From Cinclus cinclus (taxonomy: Eukaryota; Chordata; Aves; Passeriformes; Cinclidae): a DNA stretch of 64,000 bases. The stretch covers positions 21,112,142-21,176,141 of the forward strand of contig NC_085049.1 in assembly GCF_963662255.1 (NCBI RefSeq), read 5' to 3'. This document shows positions 50,681 to 61,545 of this stretch, in pieces (position 1 is the stretch's first letter; every line of letters begins with the position of its first letter). Under the pieces are notes generated by a model. That model did not search any database and was not told the origin of the DNA. It saw only the letters and a program-made list of their open reading frames with translations. A program made the position numbers and the translations under genes.

Positions 50681-50970
50681 CTGGCATAGTCTACACTTTA
50701 TGTCTCCGTCAAGTGCTTTTCTAAAGCTGTTTTTCCCAGACTGTGTGTTTTGCATGGGTGGGACAGTGGGTTATTGTTAGCCTGTTAGACACAACTCGGC
50801 TTGAATACCCTTCAGTAGTTTGGGAGGCAAGTCAGCTCTATTTGCATTTGTTCCAGTCACAAAGGTTTATAGGTCAGCAAAGGCTGGCTGGAAAAATTCA
50901 ACATGCCAATGCACTATTCTTCTATGGTTGTCAGGAATTCGAACGTGCTGGTTTTTATATTTCTTCTTGG

Positions 50971-52300
50971 TCATGAATATATGATCGCACAGTCTGAAGT
51001 CGCTTTGTTTCTTCGGAGCTTGGTACCAGCTGGGACTAAGATGGAGGATGTGACTTGATGCCAGCTTTCCCTCCCTCTTTTGCCCACACTAATCAGCAGC
51101 AAATCAAACGTCCGTGCGTCTGGAGGCAGTGAGAGGGCACTGCTCACCACTGCACTGGAGTGCTGCTGGGTTTTTCTCTTCTGTGAAAAAGACTCCAGCT
51201 GAATAAAAGATGACATTCGTCCTTTAACAGAAAACATTGCATTAGCTTAATCTCCCTTCTGGTTTGGGTTTGGGTGCTCTCTTTTCTTTCTGTTTCTGTT
51301 TAGGTATGTTTGGGTTACATCCTGAAATGTTTCCTGGTTAAGTTAGTTACAGAGATGGTGTGGAGACCTGCATTTGTGTACAGACTGACAAAGAGTTGGC
51401 ATCTTTTAGGATTTAGACAATTGAAAGCCATTCATATAGCTTTAATATACACTCATAAAGGTATCTCCTGAAAAGTTTGGACTATCACCAACAGCCTGAT
51501 CTTTTGAGAGCTTGCAATCAAAGCTTTAAAAACATACTTAAAAAGAAAGCGTTTCCTTAGCTTCCTTTTTCATCCTCTAGTTTTAGAGAAGGTATGACCT
51601 TTTGCAGTTCTTAAAATGAAATATAGATTTATCTGCTGTAATTCGATTCCTTCCAAGCTGCATTTTGAATTTTAAATGGTGTGTCTGAACGCATTGTGCA
51701 AGATACTATTGCAGTTTTGCTGGGAGCTGACATCTCATTTCCAGGCTGGCTCACTGTAGCCCATTACCCTGAAACCCGTAAGCCCCGCTTGAGTTGGACT
51801 GATGTTAACTCAGTTACAAAACCCACTTATCTTTATAGCTGTAGCTTGAGATCTGAGAATTTTCTTATGAAGGAATAAAATAATGCCAGATCTCCTTTTA
51901 ATATGCTCATTGAAATGCAAACTGTGACCTTTCTTGTTCTGTTGTAAAGAGTCTTTCTGCAAGGTAGGAGCTGTTTGCGGGCATTGCATGTGCAGCCTGG
52001 GGAGGCAGCAGCTCCCCCTCCTCCTGCTGCCTCCATTGGGGCAGCCAAGGAGCCCCCATCCTTTTGAACGCAGGATTCACTGCCAAGTTGGCACCATCGT
52101 TCATGTTTATAGATTTAAATTCAGCACATGGCTTTAACTCTTCAGCTGCACTGGCTGCAAACAATCGCCCCAAACCAAACGCAAAGGTATAATCAGTTCA
52201 TTGTATCTGCCTTGCCAAGTAGCATCTGACCCTTGGAAATCCAGTTGGGAGCGTTATTTTAAATGCCATCTTGGGTAAGACACATGCAGAGAGAGAAAGC
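50971..52300. other. Unique, CpG-bearing DNA, possible conserved noncoding elements
   Basis: Two parts stand out. 50985-51240 contains atcgcacag, agtcgctttg, aaacgtccgtgcgtctgg and acattcgtcc. 51960-52260 contains gtttgcgggcattgcatg, accatcgttcatg, aacaatcgcccc, aaacgcaaagg and gggagcgttat. Both are repeat-free and retain CpGs and AT-rich motifs typical of developmental enhancers. Short open frames on both strands at 51833-52173 have no family match. Conservation is not tested. Confidence 0.22.
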
Positions 52301-53611
52301 ATGCTTTACATGGAAATGTTTACAAAATATTAAACCTTTCAGGGGAAAAGTAGCTCCTAAAATAAACATTTTTAAAAATCACATCAAGTACTGAGGGGAA
52401 GATAGTCTGGAATAATTGAAAAAGACTCCACAGTTAGAATACTAGTAAGCACAAAAACATATATATATTTATGAACCTCCTTTTTCAGCCTACACAACTA
52501 CTAATGCGGTACAAACAGCATAAAATTGTTAGTCACTAGATGCTAGTCTGAGAAGAACATGTCATAATTTGGTTGGAGGGTTTTTTTGACTTTTAAAAAA
52601 AACAGTTTGGTGTGTTTTAGTAAATAAATATTTCAGTCAGTTTTGACTGTTTTATTAAGCAAAATATTTTACCACTTGTAAAATAATTTTTAAAATGCAA
52701 CCATGATTGATTTATTAAGAATATTTTCCACGATTAGAGACATACTGCTCCATATTTAGTAAAGCAGCAATGATAACCTGATTGCAAACGTAGTCATGCT
52801 CTGAAATCTAATGTGAGTCTTAGCTTCAAAATGGACAAATAAATATTTTATACAGTGATTAGGTGAGGACCATCCACCCAGTGAAAGCATAGGCTGAATC
52901 CCAACACCTCCAGGCACTGCTAAGGTTTGGGTGTGGACAAAGATGCCAGGAAATGCAATTTCCAAGTTTTTAGCTGCAGCCTTTTATCTGAATCAAATAT
53001 TTTTTTCCAACTTGCTCATGTGCTTCATACTTACAAGCATCTCAGTTATGACTCTTGGTTACAAAAATAGGATGGTTTTAGCACCTGTATTCAATCATGT
53101 TAGAGTTACAGCAGGGTTGGGGAGTGGAGGATTTACCTATTTTTTTCCAAACAATTTGCAAGGCATAAAGCACTTTGCATGTGAAAAAATAGTTCTTTCA
53201 TTCTAATTATTTCCTTTAGCATTACGTTCTGGATGCAGGTGGGTAGTGATCTGTCTGTAAAGCATTCAGCATTATCAAAAGGTAATTTGATAAGTCTCTG
53301 GGATTTTAAGTATCTTGGATCACTGATGTGATGTAGCCTAAGGACATCTTCTTTGTAGCTAGCTCTGAAAACACATGAAGAGCAACAAAGCATCTCAGCT
53401 ATATTGTAAATGTGTAACTATATTCTTATTTTAGAATAAAAACAATTTCTCTCATCTTTTTCTCTCAAACCCTGTTGAATGTTTTGGTAAAGGATGCACT
53501 CAAAATAGCTTTCTTTCTGGCAATTATTTTATTCTTTAAGATGAATAATTCTTTCATAGTGTATCAGATATACCACATTAATAATTTCTTGGTATTTTTC
53601 TTCTAATTGAC
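52301..53611. other. AT-rich noncoding DNA
   Basis: No gene or repeat family recognised; short (AT)n near 52460. Confidence 0.55.
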
Positions 53612-53690
53612 TCTGTGTCTCTGTGTGTGCGTGTGTGTGTTTGTGTGCGAGCGCGCGCATGTGTGTGTGTGCGTGCACATCCGCATGTGC
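53612..53690 (+). repeat. (TG)n/(CG)n alternating purine-pyrimidine tract
   Basis: An imperfect dinucleotide microsatellite: GTGTGTGT blocks on both sides of gcgagcgcgcgcatg. The alternating TG/CG/CA pattern over about 70 bp is classical Z-DNA-forming sequence. Probably length-polymorphic. Confidence 0.92.
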
Positions 53691-54401
53691 TCTTCCATTG
53701 TTTCCAGAATTTTAAGGAGGTGAGAAGCACACAAACTGAAGAGTCTCTAATGGTTTGCTTGCTGTAGAAAACAGATTTATTTTTATAAAAATACACACTG
53801 TTTTCTGACCTAGTGTGAAAGATGCTGTATTTATACAAACGCTAATGTCAGAAACGCAGCTGTTATGTTACTTTGTGCTTTTATTGGTGTGGTTTCCAGC
53901 TCCTAAACCCCTTGGATCACTCCTAAATGAAAGCCAAAGTTGCAGGCACAGCTTGGATGCATGCCCTTGAGTGTCCTGGACTGCAGTGGATTTTTGATGA
54001 TTGCAGCCATGATTGATAGGTGGATTTTTGGGTTTGGTTTGGTTTTGTGCAATTGGTTTTGAGTAGTGAAGGGAAAATGCAGAAATTGCATATTGAGATT
54101 TCAGTGCCACAGAAGAGGAGCAAGGAGACCGCTGACATATCACAGTAATTTTGGATGATGACAAATCCTTCAATTAGGTGTGTGCAGTGTGAGAAACCCC
54201 ATGGATAAGGCTGTTTAGAGTTTGCAGATTTCTAGAGAGAAAAAAATAATAAATCAGCCTTGGAGAATTGCTTTATTTTAAGGTGGAAAAGGGACATGGG
54301 ATTTTCTTACCTGGTGCTTTAGTTTTCCTCTACTTGTTCTTTTTTTTTTTTCCCCCAACACTGATCTTATCTTTGTGAATCTCTCCCCTTGTGTTTTTCA
54401 G
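53691..54401. other. Noncoding DNA, nothing recognised
   Basis: Contains the run-up to the candidate acceptor at 54401, including a T12 run followed by C5 near 54340. The overlapping minus-strand open frames at 53868-54173 lie in all three frames and show no domain. Confidence 0.5.
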
Positions 54402-54465
54402 CACCTGATAGCTCTGCCTCGATGCTGATGGCTGTGTTCAGACCCCTGCAGTAAAATCTGAAGAG
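54402..54465 (+). other. Candidate noncoding exon A
   Basis: A long pyrimidine tract ending 'ccccttgtgtttttcag' precedes 54402 and 'gaagag|gtagga' follows 54465. The 64-bp segment has stops in all three frames (the longest runs PDSSASMLMAVFRPLQ then stop), so it would be a noncoding or 3' UTR exon. It is considered with the two exon-like segments downstream on the same strand. The acceptor is strong by eye; the donor is moderate. Confidence 0.25.
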
Positions 54466-54808
54466 GTAGGATACATGGGATATTACAGTATTAGAACAAA
54501 TGGTCTTTTTCCTCATTGTTTCGTTATGCAATTTGTAGACATCCAGAAAAGCTTGGGACTTGACAAGTATTTACATGCCCTGATACTACCAACAGCCTAC
54601 TGAGTTTCACCTTCCCAGGGAGGTTATCCCTGTGCCAGAAGAGGCCTTATTCCAAGGCAGCTTGTCCTTCCTCCTCCTCCATGTCCCAGGAGCTGACAGC
54701 CTGTCAGTGTCTGCCTCTTGGGCTGTGGCAGTGGCAGCTCACTGACATGGATGTTGGCTGATCCCAGGATTGCCTTTTTATGCTGTGTTCTTTGCTTTTC
54801 CTCCCCAG
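54466..54808 (+). other. Candidate intron between exon-like segments
   Basis: A 343-bp interval bounded by gtagga and cttttcctccccag. Its length and GT-AG borders are compatible with a short bird intron. A minus-strand open stretch here (54624-54950) shows no family motif. Confidence 0.2.
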
Positions 54809-54890
54809 CTGAAGTCCGAAACCAAGCAGTGTGCCTAGGCACTGGAGTTTGCAAAGGCTGATCACTGCCAGGAGTGCTCTGTGATGGAAG
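54809..54890 (+). other. Candidate noncoding exon B
   Basis: A strong pyrimidine-rich acceptor (tctttgcttttcctccccag) precedes it and 'gaag|gtagag' follows. The 82-bp segment contains stops in every frame. With exon A it could make a small spliced noncoding transcript. Confidence 0.25.
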
Positions 54891-55817
54891 GTAGAGGAGG
54901 GAGAGAGAGACTATTGGAGTCAGTTGTTGAGAAGCCTCATCTCTGTTCACCTCTTGCTCTGACTAAGGCACAGTGGGAAACTGAAAAGACCAATTCAGTT
55001 GACAAACAGAACTTGGATCCCTGCATAAGACCCATATTTTCCTCCTGTCAATTCTTTGAAAGATCAGAAAAAAGTTTGCTCTTATTGCCTTTAATGCATC
55101 CCATTCATCCCCAACTTCAGGACAAGTATATGTAATCTTCACTCATACTGAGGAAATGGTGTTGGAAAAGCCAAGAACATGCCTGATGTAATGAAGAATG
55201 CCCTTGAAATGGTGACCATTTCTCATTATGAAAAGTTCTGGTTGTGCTTTCTGTCCCATGGGCCTCAGCACAAAGATGTACTGTCCCACTAAGCATAGCT
55301 TTACTCCTCATCTTGCCCCATGCTTTTATTTTATCTCAGTATTTTTTCATTGATCCATTAAAATAGGAAATACTTCTGAACAGTTCCTCTCATTGAATTC
55401 AGATTCTCAGAAAAGTAGATGCTGATTTTAGTTTTTGCAATGAAAGTTTTTAAGAACATAACCAATTAAGTTTAAAATAGTTACTCTTTAGAAAGTATTT
55501 AGCAATCTAAAACCTAAACTTCTGTAGAATTTTGCATAGTACTTCACTATTTGGTGCAAATCCATGTGGACTAACTGCACAATGAAATGTCTAAGCAGAT
55601 AGGTTACTTTATACAACACTACCTGAAATTATTTTAATTACATTAATGCATAAATCATGGCACTGCCTGATAATACTTTTTCATTTCTGCTACACACAGG
55701 AGTTTAAAGATATTTCTAATGTGAACACAAGTAGTTCTTTCAGCAAGGGTTCTTTGAGGAATTGGGGTGAAGAACAGGACTCCTTTTGATTGCTGTTTGT
55801 TTGTCCCTTCACTGTAG

Positions 55818-55986
55818 TTCAGGTCGAAGGCACACACAAAACAGCTGCACCTGACAAAGGACATTTTGAATTCCTTGGCCCTTCCAGAGGTAGTGGAAAG
55901 GAACACAGGAACCCCGGGCCTATGCCCTATAAGAAGTATCTCCCTTACCAATATTGTTGTGCTGTATTTCACACCGGTCACCCCCT
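55818..55986 (+). other. Candidate exon C with open frame
   Basis: The acceptor context is pyrimidine-rich (tgtttgtcccttcactgtag) and the donor is 'cct|gtaaga'. One frame is open across all 169 bp, giving 56 residues of balanced composition (EGTHKTAAPDKGHFEFLGPS and onward) with no domain I know. The donor GT lies in the 8-base loop of a 7-bp GC stem (55979-56000). An alternative donor, gtagtg, occurs at 55893. Could also be part of an unrecognised old LTR. Confidence 0.22.
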
Positions 55987-56000
55987 GTAAGAAGGGGGTG
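55979..56000. repeat. Hairpin, 7-bp GC-rich arms
   Basis: caccccc and gggggtg flank the loop tgtaagaa. The stem is very GC-rich compared with its surroundings; in RNA it would present the GUAAG sequence in the loop. Confidence 0.7.
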
Positions 56001-59000
56001 TTTTGTACACTTAACAATACCAAACCTAAACACAAGTGGGTTTAATTGTGACCGTGGTTCTCCTGTACCAGTTCACTGTTCTGTGGCACTCAGAGCTGGA
56101 TTGTGTGCAGGAGCTGAAAGCCACTGGAGTGGAAGATGGAAGGGGTGCAATAGCATATGGGGGCCTGGAGATTAATTCAGGGTAGGAAACTGGTGAGACA
56201 CAGGAGAAAAATTGTTTCTTTCCTTGTATCAAGGTCTAGGTCAGCCTGACCCCTCCATGCCCTTCCTGCTGTCGCCACATTAGCACCAGCTTTGACACTT
56301 AGAGCTGACCTGTGAGATGGTGCAACCACAGACTGAGAATGAGTAAATAAAAGTGTGGCATAGAAATATGTGGGAAAGGCAGTGAGGGGATTGCCAGCCA
56401 TGTGCATTTCATACATAAATTGTTTTTCCTTAGATGGGAGGTTTGCACTCGTTGCGTTTAGTGGACTTGTATTTGCCTGACATGCAACTGAGTTAGGTGT
56501 TGTATATAGTCCCTCTGGGACTTCTTTGACATAACCAAAGGATTTTTACTTTGCAGGGAATGTTAGCCTGGAATGTAGCCCGGTCTAACCACTCTGTGTA
56601 AATTTTGGATGTCTGAAGGGGGAGATGCCATGCTTGGTTGGGCTCCTTCTGGCATGTCTCGTGGGGAGTGTTCTCTTCCCTTGGTGAGGTCAGAGGGCTG
56701 CTGCTGGAAGGAAAGCTCTAGCTAGGCACTTCTTATAGTATGGAGGGATCATTCAAAGAATAATTGCCATGAAAGATTAATACAGTGTTTTAATTACTTT
56801 TAATGGTGGTGACTCTGGTTCTGCAGTCACTTTCTTTCTCTGCGTGCATCTGGTGCTAGAAAAATTTAAGTTGCACAAGAAATACAAGTGAATAATTAGC
56901 TCTCAAATGCATTTTACAATTCTTCACCTAAAAATAGGTACTTCTAAACAATGCAAAAAAGAGCCAAAACCAAGAACCAAATGTAATTGGCTTTTTCCTG
57001 ATGAACATGGTTCCTTTATATAAGCTTCTAGTTGTACATACTGATGTTGTCTACATGCTATGGATTTACTGTTGCTATCCGTTTAGCAGTATGGTGATAT
57101 TGGCCAGAGAAACTGCTTTTCATGCATTTTTTGCATTAATCTAGCTCTCTTGTGACTTTCTCTAACTTGCAAAATTTTCTGTTTCCTCAGAAGGGAAGGA
57201 ATCTAACAGAAAAGTAATTATCTACCACAAATACGGGTGTTTTTTCTAAATAAAGAAGTACAGTAGTTGCAGTATTCAGTCCAGAATCAGTGGCACAGTT
57301 TGAGGATCAGGTGATTTGGCAGAATAGCAACAGGGAGTCCTCAGGTGGCACTCACTTGAGTGCAGGTTACAGCTTCAAGTCTGTGTAAGTGTTGAGATAC
57401 CAGACTTTGGAAAATTGCAGCTTTTCATTGCGTAAGAAACGTAAAATATTTTTAGGGAGTTTAACACTTACTAGCACTCTGATCTTTGAGCCGCAAAACC
57501 TTTGGTAACAAAAGTAACTGGTGCTAAAATGTTGAGACTAAAGTAGGTTGTATCAGCATTTCTGTCAGCATTGCATAACTCAAGGTGATTCATAAATCTG
57601 GCTATGCCACTAGCGCCTTGTACTTAAATGTACCATGGGTTTAAGTATCTGGAAGATCATTTCACAGGTATAATTCCCACTGGAAGTGAGTCAGGGCCAG
57701 CTGCACGCCTGGAGTTCTGGTACTGGCAGGGGAAAACTCTGGAGACTGTGTGATCCCATTCCTGCGGAGAAGTTCTCACCTGCCTCTACAGACAGCATGT
57801 CCTTCCAAGTAGTTCCCAGCTGCAGGGGCTGGTGAGAGATGGTGCCACACTTCACTGGAACATGTCAGATGTCCAAACACTGGTCTGAGTAAGAGTGTCA
57901 AAGGTTCTATTATTACTGTAGTTTATTAATTCTTGAAAGAATTTTAAAACAGAAAAATTAATTCATTTGCTAGCTGCTAACATTTTCTGAGCACTTCTGA
58001 ATAGCTGCTGGCTACTGTCTTTGGATATAATGATGGAGTTCAGGCAAGTTCACCAAGTGTATTGGAAAACTTTATGGATGTATAAATAATGTGTGCTGTC
58101 CTTTGCTGATGGTGTGTACTGGCCTTTGAAGCCTTCTGAAAGCAGAAGATACTTTAGTAATGTTATTTTATAGATAATACACACAATAGACATCCTCTGG
58201 CACTTCAAAGTTGATAAATCTACACCCTGAATGGCAAGTTACAAATGTGTATTGTGCTTTTAGCGTCCTGATGTGCCTTAAAACTTCTATATCTTGGCTA
58301 ATTTCTTCCTTCCAACTAGTAACTGGCAGGGAAGACTGGGAGCTGCTCTTCAGAAGCAATGCTTGATGGATCTATCACTATCAGGCTGCTCTGCAAAAAT
58401 TGCATGTGAACTGGGCATGCAGGCCACCACCCTTCAGTACATCTGAGTTCTGCTTAGCAGAGGGCAAGTGGAAAAGGAGTTTGAAATGGCTCAGCTATCG
58501 CGGTGTCACCCCTGGTTCAGCCTCCCAAGAAGATAAAGAAACCAGAGGCTTGGGGAACTCTGTTCTGTAGAGTATAGGGTATCTCAGCAGCAACTCTTCT
58601 AAAGTAAAATTTTTCAAATTAACACTGTAAGTTGCAACCTCAGAAAGACATAACACATGATAAGGTAATGGGTTGCAGAACATAGAAAAAATAACCTGCA
58701 TAAAAATTAACTTTCGTTCCGTAGTTTTGGGTGCACCAAAGAGCAAGGAGCGTGAGCCTAAACTGACCAAAAAGTGAGGTGGGAGAAAGCTTGGTTAGTA
58801 GCCAGGTGGTCACTAACAGTCTAATCCTTCTGGCTGATGATACTCTGGCCAAGGCCTCAAGGACTTTCATGGGCCTGAGCAGGTGGAGAAAGCTCTAGGA
58901 CAGACCTACATATTGTGTTTATAGGCAGAAAACAGAGATCTTTGCAGGTTAAACATCATAACTTCCTTTTGTGAAATAATGCTATTTATATTAACAATCC

Positions 59001-60580
59001 TGAATTTTGGGGAGGGGATGTTTGAGGCAATAATGTGTTTTTTTTCAGAGACATTCTGTCACTTGGAAAATACAGTACCTTTCAAAAGCTGTTTTTATCA
59101 ATTTATAAATGGTTACATTCAGGCCTTTCTGATAAGAAAATCATCTGATATATGAAAAAAATGACCCTGCTGCACTTTCCTTTCTAAATAATAGATGAAC
59201 ATTTATAGATTAAAGCCCCTCCCATTAGTTAAATGATAAAGAGTTGCACGTTTTCTTTCAAATGCAACATTTTAATTGTTCCTGATCATCCCAAGCAAAT
59301 GCAACTGTTACAGTGATAGCTCCAAATATCAGCCTCACACAATCAACATAAAAGGGCATTATTTGCTCAACTGTGCTGAAAGTACCACTTACTTAAAAAG
59401 AATACATTAAAGAATAGAAAATATTTTTAACTGTTTTTATTTTATGTTATGTTCCAGCACTAATCTTATGATTAGTTATGACTTATATTTTAAAAAGAAA
59501 ATATTCATATTTTCAGGGAGCACTCTTTCATTAGCTGCATGGTTGTTACAGCTCTGTTCTCCTTCCTCCCCTGTTTATATTTGCCAATATTTGGATACTT
59601 TAAGGTTGAAATAACAACAGGTAACACTAAGTCACACACCTCTTGAATTGAAGGGACTTCTGAAGTCAGAGATACTACAGCGATACTACTACCACATTGA
59701 GTTACTAAGCTTGTTTTAAAGGCATCATTTAAATTTATTTCTTAGCCTCTCCTTCTTCCCCAAAGATTAAATACATCTCCCAAACCACTGCTCTTGCTCC
59801 CAGCCTTGCCCTGTATTGTATTTCTCCTCATTAATACTTGTACATATTCCAAAGTCCACAGTACTACAGCAGTGCCCAAAAATTCAGAAGAGATCTAAAG
59901 TATTCCTGTAGTACTAATGAATATCAGTAAATTCTGGAGAGCAGGTAACAGACAACTAAAGACAAATAAACCCATTTTTAAAAATAGTGACTCGAAGTTG
60001 AAAATAAGGCACTGTACTTTGCAGTCTTTCATATCTGGACCACTGCCTTGGCCAGGTTTTTGTTGAAGTGGAAGATGTTTACCTCACAATTGATACACAC
60101 AGCGATTTTTCCATTAAAAAGTTTATTTCTTTTGCACAATCTGTGTGAGTGTTCAAATATTCACCATGGAGCTTGGAACTAGTTATTGGCTGTTGATGAC
60201 TTAGAAACAAGTATGAGCTTGCGATCCTGAACCACATGCTCTGCTTTTCCATACCAGATGGTTAAACTGAATGACAGCTCAAGCCTGGACACTGTCTTCC
60301 CTCCAGCAAGATAACCAGACTGTATCAGACCTGTCCTCAGAGGGGTATTTGACTCCAGCCTTGTCCCTGCACAGCCCAGGTTGCAGGGTGATGTGAAACA
60401 GCCTGATCCTCATAGAGTTACCAGTGTTTAGACCAGCCAAGCACAGGACCTCCTCTGAAACCTGGAAAGAAAAGGATGGGGAAGCTTCTTCTGTAGTTTG
60501 CTTTATACAGATTCTGCTTTGTCACTTTAGTAGCCTTTCCCTCTGCAGCTGAATGAAGGGTTTCATTGTATGAGAAACTC
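56001..60580. other. Noncoding DNA, no gene recognised
   Basis: Unique-looking AT-rich sequence with moderately GC-rich patches near 56050-56330, 57690-57850 and 60230-60430. None shows a domain, RNA gene or repeat family that I can support. Confidence 0.5.
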
Positions 60581-61151
60581 TGTCATGGTTTAACCCCAGA
60601 TGGAAATTCAGCTCCATGCAGCCGCTTGCACCCTCATGACTGTAGGACACAGGAGAGAATTAGAAAAAAAAAGTGGGAAAAAGTGAGAAAACTCATGAGA
60701 TGAACACAGTTTAATCGGGAAAGCAAAAGTGTGTGCACAATGAAACAAGGGATTCATTCCCCACTTCCCTTGGACAGGCAGGTGCTCAGCCATCCCAGGA
60801 AAGCTGGGCTCCATCGCAGGGCACAGTGACTTGGGAAAACAAACACCGTAACTCCAAATGTCTCCTCCTCCTCCCCCCAGCTTTGTATAATGGAGTGACA
60901 CCTTATGGTCCTGGATGTCTCTGTGGCCAGTTGGGGTCAGATGTCCTGGATGTGTACCCTCCCAACACCTTGTGCCCCCCAAGGCCCTCACTGGGGGTGG
61001 GAGAGGAGCAGCAAAGTCCCTGGCTCTGTGCATGCCCTGCTCAGCAGTAACTAAAACATCCCTGTGTTATCAGCACTGTTCAGCACAAATCCAAAACACT
61101 GCCACTGCCAGCTGCTGGGAGGAAATTTAATTACCAGCCAAAACCAGCACA
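60581..61151 (-). mobile_element. Solo LTR of an avian endogenous retrovirus
   Basis: A 571-bp unit begins TGTCATGGTTTAACCCC and ends AAAACCAGCACA on the plus strand, giving the TG...CA ends of an LTR. Landmarks match a common bird LTR as I know it: 'gcagccgcttgcac', 'gtgagaaaactcatgag', 'aaagcaaaag', 'gcaggtgctcagccat', 'cagttggggtcag', 'tgctcagcagtaact', 'tgtgttatcagcactgtt'. Orientation is minus: read that way it has a TATA-like TTATACA at 60884-60890, with ATTAAA at 60710-60715 about 170 nt downstream. No internal retroviral genes flank it, so it is a solo LTR left by recombination. The flanking 5-mers (aactc and aatcc) match at only three positions, so no clean target-site duplication is visible. 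Probably ERVL-type; the exact family was not checked. Open frames inside are incidental. Confidence 0.92.
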
Positions 61152-61511
61152 AATCCTGAGTCTTTTCAAGTCCTGAGGAGTATGGTCTGTGAGTGGGGAG
61201 AAGATCAGACCTGTGGCCCCGTGACATGCACATCCTGACACATCTTTTCCCTATATCCTCTTGGCAGCCCTGGGTATCCTGCTGAGCCTCAGGTGGTTAG
61301 TGCAGTGTCCTCATAGTGTGTGGACTGCTCTGGCAGGGTGTTCCTGGGCAGAGTTGGAGCTGACCCCTCTCTCACCTACTGCTCCTGGCACTGGAGTGGT
61401 TGGCAGAGGGGACAGAGCCATTTCTCAGGTGCTTCTTGAGCCACTGAGGTCACTTCAGGTGAAAGAAAACAACCTAAATTGCATGCAGCCTATGGAGTGG
61501 TGTGAGAGCTT
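61152..61511. other. Mixed-composition DNA downstream of the LTR
   Basis: Moderately GC-rich, ending at the homopurine tract. A 95-codon plus-strand open stretch (61261-61548) ends in an Arg-Glu repeat coming from the simple repeat and has no other merit. Confidence 0.5.
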
Positions 61512-61545
61512 GGAAAGGGAAAGGGAGAGGGAGAGGGAGAGGGAG
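61512..61545 (+). repeat. (GGGAGA)n homopurine tract with G-quadruplex pattern
   Basis: Thirty-four consecutive purines: ggaaagggaaaggg followed by agaggg units. At least five GGG runs separated by 3-nt loops satisfy the canonical G3N1-7 quadruplex pattern. A hexanucleotide microsatellite. Confidence 0.9.

Larger units (their letters stand above)
45536..50970. other. Noncoding DNA, no gene recognised
   Basis: Mixed unique sequence. An 18-bp palindrome at 47644 and an A/T inverted homopolymer pair near 50651 are listed separately. Open stretches at 47632-47892, 48429-48677 and 48797-49239 are at chance length and without domains. Confidence 0.5.

Noticed and set aside
55818..56087. Possible retroviral LTR starting TGTAG at 55814
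   Set aside because: A TATAAG-like string is present, but no CA end with a matching target-site duplication could be found. I kept only the exon-like reading as a low-confidence candidate.
60608..61033. 141-codon minus-strand open frame
   Set aside because: It lies entirely inside the solo LTR and is an incidental frame of the LTR, not a viral gene.
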